From contig NZ_LN681225.1 in the NCBI RefSeq assembly GCF_000953655.1, forward strand, positions 3,113,501 through 3,177,500: DNA of 64,000 nt, given 5' to 3'. The position numbers and the translations under genes were made by a program. Positions within the stretch are counted from its first letter, which is position 1; every line of letters begins with the position of its first letter. Below, piece after piece: positions 1 to 8,741 of the stretch. The notes below the pieces were generated by a model that saw only the letters and a program-made list of their open reading frames with translations, made no database searches and had not been told where the DNA came from. Source of the stretch: Legionella hackeliae (lineage in GTDB: Bacteria; Pseudomonadota; Gammaproteobacteria; Legionellales; Legionellaceae).

Positions 1-53
1 TTTTGCCTCTCTAATTGCAAAAGACGAGAAGATCCTTTCTGGATGATTAAAGG

Positions 54-563
54 TTACCATTTGGTAATGCGAGACATTGCTTCCTGTGCCAAAGTCAGTC
101 GCTTTTCAATTTCACCCAACTCGGCTTTCAGCGTTAGTTGAAGACCCACGTTCACTTGCTCTAAACGGTTGAGTATAGCCTGTCGTTGTTGGGCTAAAAG
201 GCTAATTTCTTTTTCTAATTCTCCGACAAAATTTTGACGCGATGTAATGACATTTAAATAAAATTTGCCCTGCCGCTCTGAGGGTTGCTTCGCTTCCAAG
301 CGACATAAACCAACTAATACATTAATTTTTTGCCGTATCCTTTGTGCAAGATAGTAGCTGCCATGTGTATTTTGAGAGTCACTCAACCTTTTAAGATCGG
401 TCTTGATATCATCAATAAAAGCCGATGGACTAGCCTCATCTGGCAAGCGAAATAAGCCTTTGGGTAACATTTTTGTGGAAACACTGTGGCCTAACGAACT
501 CATTTGCCATTCAAGTTCTGGCAAACGAGCTTCTAATTCATTAATAGATAGACCAACACTCAT
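54..563 (-). CDS. PriC-like primosomal replication protein (putative)
   Basis: The 169-residue product is mostly helical, with heptad-like leucines in the last 60 residues. Three blocks line up by eye with PriC, the E. coli protein that reloads DnaB at stalled forks: an N-terminal helix ending near LPKGLFR (about residues 33-39), a central segment YLAQRIRQKINVL (about 71-83), and a C-terminal pair of helices around LAQQRQAIL and LKAELGEIEKRL. Length matches the family (about 175). No catalytic residues are expected. The start ATG lies only 10 bases from the stop of the downstream-numbered permease gene, which is on the same strand, so the two are probably cotranscribed with the permease first. 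It could instead be an unrelated small coiled-coil protein. Confidence 0.6.
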   Translation of the reverse strand: MSVGLSINELEARLPELEWQMSSLGHSVSTKMLPKGLFRLPDEASPSAFIDDIKTDLKRLSDSQNTHGSYYLAQRIRQKINVLVGLCRLEAKQPSERQGKFYLNVITSRQNFVGELEKEISLLAQQRQAILNRLEQVNVGLQLTLKAELGEIEKRLTLAQEAMSRITKW

Positions 564-572
564 TTTTTTTAA

Positions 573-1994
573 TTAAGCAGCAGCTGCATCAGTTTCTAAT
601 TGCTGTGCTGCATTAGAGCGAGCCTGAAACCAGGTGCTGATGAAAGGTGGCAGACACATTAGTATCAACCCAACAATTAAGGTTAATTCATAACGGCTGA
701 CTGAACCGACATTAATTCCTTCGGGTGGCATAAAACTTACAGCCAATGTTGCTAAACAGCCCACAATACCGATGCCTCCCACCAGGCCTATACCAATTAT
801 TCCGCCAGGAATACGGAAAGTGCGAGGATGATGAGGAGCACTAATACGCAACTTCAAGGCCGCAAAAAACATAAGGAGATACATCAGCATGTAAAGCTGT
901 GCTGCCAAGGCAGTCAAAAGCCAATATGAACCGTTAACCGAAGGCATGAACAAAAATAATGCCGACAGAATAGTTACTATTAAAGCTTGCGAAATTAACA
1001 TAACAACAGGCGCACCATTACGATTAGCCTTTTGGAATAACGAGGGTAAATTGCCATCTTCTGCTGCAACTAACAAACCTTTAGTTGGCGCAATAATCCA
1101 GTTGCTAACGCCACCTAATCCACCCATTACTAACATTACAGCAACTACCGGCATAAACCAGCTTAAGTGATATCGGTCAAAGAATGCATCAAAAGCTTGC
1201 ATAATTCCGGCTACAAGATTGATGTCATTGTGGGGTAAAACCACGGCAATGGCTAATGAACCTAAAATTAAGGTGCTTAGAATGATAAGTACCGAATAAA
1301 TTAAAGCACGGGGAAACGCTTGTTGCGGATTCTCGACATCGTTTGCATGAACCGTCGCAATTTCAATCCCACAAAATGACATCATAATGGCAGTCAGGGA
1401 TACCCACATTGATTTATCCTGCCAGTGAGGACTAATACTGTGTGAATCAAATTGCACTTGCAATGGATTACCACCAACGATCCACATTGCACCTAAGCTA
1501 ATGATTAATGCCATTGGCAATAATAGACCGGAAAGAGCGCAAATATTGCTAAACAGTGCAGAAGAATGCATCCCCCGTAAATTAATCAAGGTAGCGCCCC
1601 AAAATGAGCTTATGATAACCAACCACAGAAAATAAGGGTTATTGGCCATAGCTGGATTAATCAAGTAACCAATTGTTCCTGCTACAAATGATAAAATGGT
1701 GGGGTACCAGATGACGTTTTCAATCCACTGCAACCATATTGCAAGAAAGCCTGTTTTCTTACCAAACGCTTCCTTAACCCAGATATATATTCCGCCTTGT
1801 TTTGCCCATCCAGAGGCTAATTCTGCAGAGACTAAAGCAGTTGGGATTAAGAAAAATAAAGCACCTAAAATAAAAAAGGAAATCAACTGACTTCCAAATA
1901 GGGCTGTTGCTGGTAAATTACGAATACTATCGACTGAACCAACAGTAATCATTGTCAAACTAAAAATAGTTAACGCGTGTTTTTTACTGCTCAT
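573..1994 (-). CDS. APC-superfamily amino-acid permease/antiporter
   Basis: This is an inner-membrane transporter of about 473 residues with roughly twelve hydrophobic segments, typical of the amino acid-polyamine-organocation superfamily. The N-terminal helix with SVDSIRNLPATALFG and the following GGIYIWVKEAFGKKTGFLAIWLQW-like stretch (split here by eye) resemble the glutamate:GABA antiporter group (GadC/YjeM-like). Substrate cannot be read from sequence. An upstream in-frame ATG at 2018 exists, but the ATG at 1994 has a purine-rich AGAAGG ribosome site about six bases before it and begins with the usual MSSKK cytosolic lead, so I chose it. The PriC-like gene follows 10 bases later on the same strand. 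Confidence 0.8.
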   Translation of the reverse strand: MSSKKHALTIFSLTMITVGSVDSIRNLPATALFGSQLISFFILGALFFLIPTALVSAELASGWAKQGGIYIWVKEAFGKKTGFLAIWLQWIENVIWYPTILSFVAGTIGYLINPAMANNPYFLWLVIISSFWGATLINLRGMHSSALFSNICALSGLLLPMALIISLGAMWIVGGNPLQVQFDSHSISPHWQDKSMWVSLTAIMMSFCGIEIATVHANDVENPQQAFPRALIYSVLIILSTLILGSLAIAVVLPHNDINLVAGIMQAFDAFFDRYHLSWFMPVVAVMLVMGGLGGVSNWIIAPTKGLLVAAEDGNLPSLFQKANRNGAPVVMLISQALIVTILSALFLFMPSVNGSYWLLTALAAQLYMLMYLLMFFAALKLRISAPHHPRTFRIPGGIIGIGLVGGIGIVGCLATLAVSFMPPEGINVGSVSRYELTLIVGLILMCLPPFISTWFQARSNAAQQLETDAAAA

Positions 1995-2395
1995 TGCATT
2001 CCTTCTCTGCTGTTCCAAAATACTTGCAAAAGGTCATTGTAACGGGACAAGCTTAAGATAACCTTAATAATCGTGTAAAAACTAAACAAAATTTGCCTTA
2101 CTTTACGCCACCCTGCTGGATTTGTAAATTAAGGATTGGTTTTGACCAATTATCTACATTTACAAAACACAGCACACTAAATTATGCGGTTTCACTTGGC
2201 AAATCAAGCACTGAATTTGTTGAAGCGATTATATCATAAGGCTGGCTGGCTGTACAAAATTAACCCATAATAAGACACATGCATCTTCTTTCCCTAATGA
2301 AGTTTGCAGACTGAAAATCAGATTTAGAGGTACAGGCTTTGCCCCTCATCAAGAACTTGATAGGATAAGCTAATGCATATTAGAGGATAGGTTAC
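1995..2395. other. Divergent intergenic region between permease and amidohydrolase genes
   Basis: This 400-base AT-rich spacer separates two divergent genes and should hold both promoters. I see a six-base inverted repeat ATTGGT-TTTG-ACCAAT at 2135-2150 and a weak TTGATA hexamer at 2357-2362, but no convincing paired -35/-10 set at the proper distance from the plus-strand gene. No open reading frame with a ribosome site was found. Confidence 0.4.
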
Positions 2396-4099
2396 ATGAA
2401 GCGACCTACAGTATTCTTAATTTCTATTGGATTGGCTATTCTTTTTTTCTCTCTTAGTTGCCACTCTCAGAAAGAAGCACCACTATTTTGTCAAAATGCA
2501 ACCATCATTTATACCAATGCAACCTTTATAACTTTGGATCCTAAACAACCCGTTGCTTCTGCTGTTGCCGTTAGCAAACAACGATTATTAGCCGTTGGAA
2601 ATAGCGCTTCATTAATTAAAAACTGTCGTGGACAAGACACTCAGGTCATCGATTTACAAGGGGCTTTCGTTGTACCTGGTTTTATTGATACTTACTCCAA
2701 ATTCCTTCTTTATGGCTGGCTTTCGCAAAATGCTGTGGACTTTTCCACGACAAATATTTTTCAACGTCCTGACTGGCGAGAAATAAAAACAATTGATGCA
2801 TTCTTAAATGCTTTAAAAAATAAAACGCCCAACGCCGCAGGTTGGCTAATTGTGAATGGCTATGATCCCGTGCGAATTACTGGTTCGGCATTAAATCAAA
2901 CCATGCTGAACAATTTGCAGTCCAATACTCCTACCCTAGTCTTGTACGCTTCTGGCAATCAGGCCTTATTAAATCAAGCCGCTATACAAAAATTAGCAAC
3001 TTTTGATAACAACACACAAATAGCAGTGGATAACAATGGATTCATTCGCGATACCGCATTAATAACATTGCTGACTAAACTCATTAACAAGGAAGACATT
3101 CCCAAAGTCATCCAACAGGCGGTTCATCAATATACCGAACAAGGTTACACCACTGTCACAGAGACAATGTTTAATCCAACTTGGATTTCAGCCTATGAGC
3201 AATTAACTCTTCAACCAGAATTTGCTGTTGATGTGATTTTAATGCCCTCAACAATCGCTGAGAAGAAGCGAATGGATCTTACATATCAAGATCTCCCGCG
3301 TTTATATGTGGGCCCTGTACTCTTTAAAGTCGATGGTGCGGCACAAGATGACGCTGCTTTTTTGACACGCCCAGTGTTACAACCCAATCTCCATAGCAAC
3401 AACCGTTGGCCAGAATCCCTCACAAAATCGCCGCGAGAACTTGAGCAACTTCTTAAAACTGCAGATCGAGAAAAGATACCTGTAGCACTAGAATGTAACG
3501 GAGATGCTGCTATCGATTTAGCATTAAACATAATTAATAAAATGCGTAATCTGCCCAATGAACAGCCATTTAATGCCGTTATAATCAATGCGCCTTTTGT
3601 GCGCAGTGATCAATTACAGCGCATGCGGCAATTAAATGTAAAGGTCAGTTGGTTTGCTCCTCATTTTTATTATTGGGGAGCGGCGCTATGCAATATTTTT
3701 CGCGATGCCGAGGGAAACTACTACACAAATCCCTTAGCCAATACAAAAAAAATTATGACCACTCTAAGCGTACAAGCCAATTCACCTACCACTCCTCCAG
3801 TTCCATTGCAAATGATAAAATTTATCAATACTGGTGAATTACAAAATTGGCAACCAAACAATCCTAAATGTTCGCCAAAACCACCTGCAAAATCGTCGGT
3901 TAATATTACTGATGCAATCAAAGCATTAACCCTTGATGCTGCGGTGTTATACGGTCTTGAGAATGACAAAGGCTCATTGGTTCCAGGTAAATTGGCAGAT
4001 ATGACGATACTGAATGAAAATCCTTTAAAGAGTAATTTACAAAATATCCACGTGTTGGGCACCATATCCAGGGGAGTGCTGCATCTCAATAATCATTAA
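2396..4099 (+). CDS. Amidohydrolase-fold (YtcJ-like) lipoprotein lacking metal ligands
   Basis: The 567-residue product starts with a lipoprotein-like signal (hydrophobic run, then FSLSC with Cys22). The rest follows the Amidohydro_3/YtcJ layout: a small beta domain, the PGFID strand (about residues 94-98), GYTTVTE, LFKVDGAAQDDAAFL, and the closing ADMTILNENPL strand. However the residues that bind metal in this superfamily are gone. The HxH after FID is Y100-S101-K102, the His of the HAIGD motif is Glu366 (LECNGD), and the later RIEH and DGH histidines are also replaced. The fold is probably kept without hydrolase activity. A GAGGAT ribosome site precedes the ATG. It stands alone on the plus strand upstream of the Kef-type antiporter. 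Confidence 0.75.
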   Translation: MKRPTVFLISIGLAILFFSLSCHSQKEAPLFCQNATIIYTNATFITLDPKQPVASAVAVSKQRLLAVGNSASLIKNCRGQDTQVIDLQGAFVVPGFIDTYSKFLLYGWLSQNAVDFSTTNIFQRPDWREIKTIDAFLNALKNKTPNAAGWLIVNGYDPVRITGSALNQTMLNNLQSNTPTLVLYASGNQALLNQAAIQKLATFDNNTQIAVDNNGFIRDTALITLLTKLINKEDIPKVIQQAVHQYTEQGYTTVTETMFNPTWISAYEQLTLQPEFAVDVILMPSTIAEKKRMDLTYQDLPRLYVGPVLFKVDGAAQDDAAFLTRPVLQPNLHSNNRWPESLTKSPRELEQLLKTADREKIPVALECNGDAAIDLALNIINKMRNLPNEQPFNAVIINAPFVRSDQLQRMRQLNVKVSWFAPHFYYWGAALCNIFRDAEGNYYTNPLANTKKIMTTLSVQANSPTTPPVPLQMIKFINTGELQNWQPNNPKCSPKPPAKSSVNITDAIKALTLDAAVLYGLENDKGSLVPGKLADMTILNENPLKSNLQNIHVLGTISRGVLHLNNH

Positions 4100-4154
4100 T
4101 AAGCAGTTGATTGATTAGCAGCTGACGGTTAATTTTTTTCAAAAAAGAATAACA

Positions 4155-5939
4155 ATGAATAATGGCTTACTTTTCCATGTTTTTATTTTTTTGGCAGCAG
4201 CTTGCATTATTGTACCTCTTGCAAGCCGCTTCAAATTGGGCTCCGTTTTAGGTTACCTCATTATAGGGGTGCTCATTGGCCCCTTTGGTTTTAATTTAAT
4301 CGCCAATGCCGAACAAATCATGCATTTTTCCGAATTTGGTGTCATCATGATGTTGTTTCTAATAGGCTTGGAATTAGAACCTGACATGTTATGGAAACTG
4401 CGAAAGGTCATTGTTGGCCTTGGTAGTTTGCAGGTCATCCTGACTACTTTAATTTTAACCGGGCTTGGGCTTTTTTTAGGCTATGATTGGCGAGTTAGTT
4501 TAGCAATAAGCATGGCATTATCTCTTTCATCTACAGCCTTGGTGTTGCAAATATTGCAAGAAAAAAACTTGATGCACACGGCAACCGGTGAGGTTTCTTT
4601 TGCAGTTCTTCTTTTCCAGGACATTGCTGTTATACCCATCCTTATTTTAATGCCTATGCTCAGCCATGGTGCAGTGACAACTTCAGAGAGTGTTACTGGT
4701 TTAACAGGCTGGTCCCAGGCAGGATTAATTGCTGGAATCATTGGTGCTTTGATATTGGCTGGTCATTATCTTTCGCACCATTTTTTTTACTTGATTGCAC
4801 AAACGAATTTACGCGAGGTATTCACAGCCACCTCGCTGGCATTAATCGTTGGAATTACTTTACTCATGGAGATGGTTGGTGTGTCCCCAGGATTAGGGGC
4901 GTTTATAGGCGGCGTTGTTTTAGCAAACTCAGAATACAAGCGCACGTTAGAAACTGACATCGAACCATTTAAAGGTCTGCTTTTAGGATTATTTTTTATT
5001 TCTGTGGGCATGAGTATGAATTTTCATATTCTGACCAGTCACCCCGTCTCCTTGATAAGTATCGTGCTTGTTTTTATTTTGATTAAAATTATTATTCTTT
5101 TAGTTTTAGGGCGTTTTTTTGGACTTACTTCGTTACAAAGCATTGCCTTTGCTCTAGTGCTTTCTCAAGGAAGTGAATTTGCCTTTGTACTGTTTCAATT
5201 TGCTTCGAGTAGTCATGTTATACGTGTTGCAGATGCTAACTTTTTTACATTGGCAGTTGCACTTTCCATGGCCACAACCCCCTTCCTTGTACTCTTGTAT
5301 CAATACTTCATTGTTCCTCGATTTTTAAGTATTTTACCCCCTCATAAATTTGATGATATTGATACTCATCAACCTATTATTCTTGCAGGGTATGGACGTT
5401 TCGGACAAATTATTGGTCGTTTTTTAAATGCTCAAGGTATTGAGTTAACTGTGTTGGAAAAAGATCCTGAGCAGATTGAGCTTCTACGCAAATTTGGTAT
5501 TAAAGGCTACTTTGGTGATGCATCCCGACTGGATTTACTTAAAAATGCTGGAGCTGGTCACGCCAAATTGCTTATAGTCGCCGTTGATGACCCAGATACC
5601 AGTCTTGAAATTGTAAAGCTAGCTAAACAAGAATTCCCGCAATTGAAGGTTTATTCCCGGGCTCGTAATCGCCGCCATGCTTATGAACTACACAAAGCAG
5701 GCGTTGATTATTTTAAACGAGAAACGTTTGACTCTTCGTTGTCTATGGCTCAGGAAGTCATGAAATTTTTAGGCTTTGGTGAGAAAACTCTGAAAACAAA
5801 AGCGAAAGCATTTGCCCAACATGATGAAGCAACTTTACAAAAATCGTTTGCCTTCTTTGAAAAAGAACATGAGTTAATCAGTTTTGCACGCCAGGCAAAC
5901 GGTGAGTTAGAACGTATTTTGCAGGATGATCAAACGTAG
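4155..5939 (+). CDS. Kef-type CPA2 monovalent cation:proton antiporter
   Basis: The 594-residue protein has an N-terminal Na+/H+ exchanger domain of about twelve membrane spans (residues 1-385) and a C-terminal TrkA-N/RCK nucleotide-binding domain. The latter is visible as the Rossmann glycine motif GYGRFGQIIGR (about 411-421) followed by the acidic strand end VLEKD. The TDIEPFKGLLLGLFF segment matches the KefB/KefC signature. Length agrees with KefB (601) and KefC (620). It probably exports K+ in exchange for protons in the inner membrane. Whether it is glutathione-gated cannot be judged, and no KefF/KefG-like ancillary gene is adjacent. Start ATG 4155 has only a weak purine-rich site upstream. 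Confidence 0.85.
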   Translation: MNNGLLFHVFIFLAAACIIVPLASRFKLGSVLGYLIIGVLIGPFGFNLIANAEQIMHFSEFGVIMMLFLIGLELEPDMLWKLRKVIVGLGSLQVILTTLILTGLGLFLGYDWRVSLAISMALSLSSTALVLQILQEKNLMHTATGEVSFAVLLFQDIAVIPILILMPMLSHGAVTTSESVTGLTGWSQAGLIAGIIGALILAGHYLSHHFFYLIAQTNLREVFTATSLALIVGITLLMEMVGVSPGLGAFIGGVVLANSEYKRTLETDIEPFKGLLLGLFFISVGMSMNFHILTSHPVSLISIVLVFILIKIIILLVLGRFFGLTSLQSIAFALVLSQGSEFAFVLFQFASSSHVIRVADANFFTLAVALSMATTPFLVLLYQYFIVPRFLSILPPHKFDDIDTHQPIILAGYGRFGQIIGRFLNAQGIELTVLEKDPEQIELLRKFGIKGYFGDASRLDLLKNAGAGHAKLLIVAVDDPDTSLEIVKLAKQEFPQLKVYSRARNRRHAYELHKAGVDYFKRETFDSSLSMAQEVMKFLGFGEKTLKTKAKAFAQHDEATLQKSFAFFEKEHELISFARQANGELERILQDDQT

Positions 5940-6010
5940 TGAATTGATTGTTTAAAATCTGGCGAGATTGTAATATCAATCCTCATTTATTTTACTGGAT
6001 CTATACCGCC

Positions 6011-6883
6011 ATGTATCGTAAAAAATTTACACTGCATTCTTTAATGTATTTATTTTTAAGCTGTTTACCATTCTTCTCACAAGCCAATCCATACCCCAGT
6101 ACCAAGCCTTTTCCCCCTTTTAAAATCATCGGCAATCTTTATTATGTCGGTAACAATGACTTGGCTAGTTATTTAATTGTTACCCCTCAGGGTAATATTC
6201 TTATTAATAGCAGCTTTGAAAAGGATGTTCCTGCGATTAAGGCAAGTATTGAAAAATTAGGCTTTAAATTTAGTGATACAAAAATTTTATTAATCAGTCA
6301 TGCACACTCTGATCATGATGCAGGTAGTGCTTTAGTTAAAAACGAAACGCATGCTCAATACATGGTCATGGATAAAGATGTTCCTGTAGTAGAGTCCGGC
6401 GGTAAAACTGATTTTCAGTATGGCGATGATCCCGACAACCTTTATCAACCTACTCATGTGGATAAAATACTTCATGACAATGATGAGGTGACGTTAGGAA
6501 ATGTAACATTGGTTGCACATCTTACAGCAGGACATACGAAAGGCTGTACTACATGGACAATGAAAGTTAACGATCACAATCAAACTTATGACGTTGTCAT
6601 TTTAGGTAGTCCGAACGTAAATCCTGGCTATAAATTGGTTAATAATACAGTTTACCCTGAGATGGCAATAGATTTTGCCCACGCCTTTCAGGTTCTTAAA
6701 TCATTACCTTGTGACATATTTTTAGGGGCGCATGCCGGGTATTTCAATATGGAGCAAAAATACAATCAGAAGCAACCCCACCAAAATCCTTTTATTGATC
6801 CAGAAGGGTATAAGAACTACGTAGCTCTAAAAGAACAAGCTTTTCAAACTGAATTACAAAAGCAACAGCAAGACAACAGTTAA
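6011..6883 (+). CDS. Subclass B3 metallo-beta-lactamase, FEZ-1-like
   Basis: This is a zinc beta-lactamase of 290 residues from the chosen start. The reading frame can open at a TTG at 5948, but ATG 6011 gives a clean signal peptide (hydrophobic run ending FFSQA), so export to the periplasm is expected. All six zinc ligands of subclass B3 are present: H97 and H99 of HAHSDHD with H175 of TAGHTKG for site 1; D101 and H102 with H241 of LGAHAG for site 2. From memory, long stretches such as GNLYYVG, LASYLIVTP, GFKFSDTKILLISHAH and GCTTWTMK match FEZ-1 of Legionella gormanii. Such enzymes hydrolyse cephalosporins and carbapenems. The gene starts 71 bases after the antiporter stop and ends at a strong hairpin. 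Confidence 0.9.
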   Translation: MYRKKFTLHSLMYLFLSCLPFFSQANPYPSTKPFPPFKIIGNLYYVGNNDLASYLIVTPQGNILINSSFEKDVPAIKASIEKLGFKFSDTKILLISHAHSDHDAGSALVKNETHAQYMVMDKDVPVVESGGKTDFQYGDDPDNLYQPTHVDKILHDNDEVTLGNVTLVAHLTAGHTKGCTTWTMKVNDHNQTYDVVILGSPNVNPGYKLVNNTVYPEMAIDFAHAFQVLKSLPCDIFLGAHAGYFNMEQKYNQKQPHQNPFIDPEGYKNYVALKEQAFQTELQKQQQDNS

Positions 6884-6893
6884 TTCCATGAAC

Positions 6894-6925
6894 AGAAAGG
6901 TAGACCACTATTGGTCTACCTTTCT
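6894..6925. terminator. Bidirectional terminator between beta-lactamase and ppa
   Basis: A perfect 14-base-pair inverted repeat (arms 6894-6907 and 6912-6925) with a 4-base loop sits between two convergent genes. It has short A/T runs at its ends but no long U tract, so it probably serves both strands. Confidence 0.75.
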
Positions 6926-6932
6926 ATAGAAA

Positions 6933-7463
6933 CTATTCTTCGGTATAACGATTAACGCTTGCCATAATTTCTTCACGTGCAGCTTCAGGTCCTTCCCAAC
7001 CATTGAGTTTAACCCATTTACCTTCCTCCAAATCCTTATAATGCTGGAAAAAATGCTCAAGGGAAGACAATAAGTGACGTGGTAAATCACTGTAGGTTTT
7101 CACATTTTCATACATCTTCGTTAATTTATTGGTTGGAACCGCCAGTAATTTTGAATCAACACCAGCCTCGTCTGTCATTTTAAGCATGCCAACAACTCGA
7201 CAAGGAATCACAGCACCACTGATTAGTGGCACTGGCGTGACAACCAATACATCAACCGGATCTCCATCTTCAGAGAGTGTTTTGGGAATATAACCATAGT
7301 TGGCAGGATAAAACATGGCTGTTGTCATAAAACGATCAACAAAGAGCGCACCGGTGTCTTTATTCACTTCATATTTAACAGGTTCCCCGTGCATAGGGAT
7401 TTCTATAATGACATTGATTTCATTCGGTATATCACGACCGCTTTTAATATCCATTAAACCCAT
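6933..7463 (-). CDS. ppa: Inorganic pyrophosphatase, family I
   Basis: The soluble enzyme hydrolyses pyrophosphate to phosphate and so pulls biosynthetic reactions forward. The 176-residue length equals the bacterial hexameric type (E. coli 176). The metal-binding signature [10 protein letters not shown] is present near residues 65-74, preceded by the conserved [10 protein letters not shown] segment, and followed by [10 protein letters not shown] near the C-terminus. It is a single gene facing the beta-lactamase, with its own upstream region that it shares with the divergent hinT. Confidence 0.96.
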   Translation of the reverse strand: MGLMDIKSGRDIPNEINVIIEIPMHGEPVKYEVNKDTGALFVDRFMTTAMFYPANYGYIPKTLSEDGDPVDVLVVTPVPLISGAVIPCRVVGMLKMTDEAGVDSKLLAVPTNKLTKMYENVKTYSDLPRHLLSSLEHFFQHYKDLEEGKWVKLNGWEGPEAAREEIMASVNRYTEE

Positions 7464-7556
7464 TTTCTAGCACCCCAATCTAATTTTAAATAACGCGCTA
7501 TTATGCGCAAAACAACCCTAAAAGGCAAAAGATTACCCCAAATAGGGAGCAATTAA

Positions 7557-7607
7557 TCGGTATAATTTTGGTTCGAATGGGGTGATAGAACCAAGTTATT
7601 ATACCGA
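7557..7607. repeat. Large interrupted inverted repeat in the ppa/hinT intergenic region
   Basis: The left arm (7557-7574) and right arm (7588-7607) can form a 10-bp plus 6-bp helix with a small internal loop around a 13-base loop. Each arm contains a TATAAT-like hexamer, on opposite strands, 94 to 140 bases from the two divergent start codons. A third TATAAT lies at 7667-7672, 26 bases before hinT. It could be a divergent promoter/operator or a transcript hairpin. Confidence 0.5.
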
Positions 7608-7697
7608 ATCATCAACAAACAAATATTCTAGCCCAGGAACACTTTTTTATCTTGGCTAAGTCGGGGTATAATTATAGGTTAAAACCAAACTATCAGG

Positions 7698-8045
7698 ATG
7701 AATATGAGCTGCTTATTTTGTAAGATTGCTTCAGGGGATATAAAATCTGATATTGTGTTTGAAACACCAGAAATTCTTGTAATTCGCGATATTCGACCAC
7801 AAGCCCCAACACATCTTTTACTGATCCCCAAAAAGCATATTGCTACAATTAATGATGCAGACAGTAAAGATGAGCAATTGTTAGGCCGTATGATACTTAC
7901 AGCAAAAAATATGGCTAAAGTTGAACAGCTAAGTGATGACGGATATCGGTTGGTATTTAATGTTAATTCCGGTGGCGGGCAGGAAGTTTACCACATTCAT
8001 TTACATCTACTGGGTGGCCGACAGATGACTTGGCCTCCAGGCTAG
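7698..8045 (+). CDS. hinT: HIT-family purine nucleoside phosphoramidase
   Basis: This is a 115-residue histidine-triad protein. The zinc-coordinating type N-terminus CLFCKI and the active-site triad HIHLHLLGG (about residues 98-106) are intact, and the C-terminal RQMTWPPG is that of HinT/YcfF. The family hydrolyses adenosine phosphoramidates and AMP-lysine. The ATG at 7698 has a CAGG ribosome site; Met3 is an alternative. The stop is 10 bases before folE, so the two genes likely form one transcript. Confidence 0.93.
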   Translation: MNMSCLFCKIASGDIKSDIVFETPEILVIRDIRPQAPTHLLLIPKKHIATINDADSKDEQLLGRMILTAKNMAKVEQLSDDGYRLVFNVNSGGGQEVYHIHLHLLGGRQMTWPPG

Positions 8046-8055
8046 GATCCATACG

Positions 8056-8598
8056 ATGCAGGAACTATATAAACAAATTTTAAAAAGAATTGGCGAAGAT
8101 CCAGAACGAGAAGGGTTAAGAGATACTCCTGAAAGAGCCGTCAATGCATTACTCTATCTTACTAAAGGGTATCATGAGCAGTTGGATGAAATCATAAATG
8201 ATGCCTTGTTCGAATCTGACATGAGCGAAATGGTCCTTGTTAAAGATATTGAGATGTACTCTATGTGCGAACATCACCTACTTCCTTTTCTTGGAAAATG
8301 TCATGTTGGCTACCTCCCTAATGGCAAAGTGTTAGGTCTGTCCAAGATTGCTCGCATTGTAGATTATTTCGCGAGACGCCTGCAAATCCAGGAAAGACTC
8401 ACGTCAGAAATTGCAAATTGCATTCAATCAATAACTGGAGCACGAGGTGTAGCCGTTGTGATGGAGGCGAAGCATCTGTGCATGATGATGCGTGGAGTGG
8501 AAAAGCAGGGTTCTGTTATGACCACATCTGTTATGTTGGGGGACATGCGCAATAATACTTCTAGCCGCATCGAATTCTTGCAGTTAATCGGCAGTTAA
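8056..8598 (+). CDS. folE: GTP cyclohydrolase I
   Basis: It converts GTP to 7,8-dihydroneopterin triphosphate, the first step of tetrahydrofolate synthesis. The 180-residue length is that of the short type IA enzymes. Zinc ligands are visible as C71 and H74 in [10 protein letters not shown], with the third Cys in HLCMMMRGV. The pterin-site block [20 protein letters not shown] follows at about residues 95-114. It is the second gene after hinT. The window also carries folP, another folate gene, but 31 kb away. Confidence 0.95.
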   Translation: MQELYKQILKRIGEDPEREGLRDTPERAVNALLYLTKGYHEQLDEIINDALFESDMSEMVLVKDIEMYSMCEHHLLPFLGKCHVGYLPNGKVLGLSKIARIVDYFARRLQIQERLTSEIANCIQSITGARGVAVVMEAKHLCMMMRGVEKQGSVMTTSVMLGDMRNNTSSRIEFLQLIGS

Positions 8599-8680
8599 CA
8601 GAGTTTTATTAAAGCACGACTCAAATCCAGCCTCACACCTTTATAGGGCCAAAAGCCATTGATAGGTATAATCGATTATT

Positions 8681-8707
8681 AAAAAAAATCCCCGCTTACG
8701 CGGGGAT
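8681..8707 (-). terminator. Rho-independent terminator of pnp
   Basis: An 8-bp GC-rich stem (8688-8695 with 8700-8707) has a 4-base loop and is followed, on the minus strand, by eight T residues (8681-8688 on the plus strand are A). It ends the pnp transcript 35 bases past its stop and may also stop folE readthrough. Confidence 0.85.
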
Positions 8708-8741
8708 AATACAATTTACCTAGGATTGAATCACAAACTTG

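Noticed and set aside
5948-6010. Upstream TTG start of the beta-lactamase
   Set aside because: It would put 21 residues ahead of an otherwise normal signal peptide.
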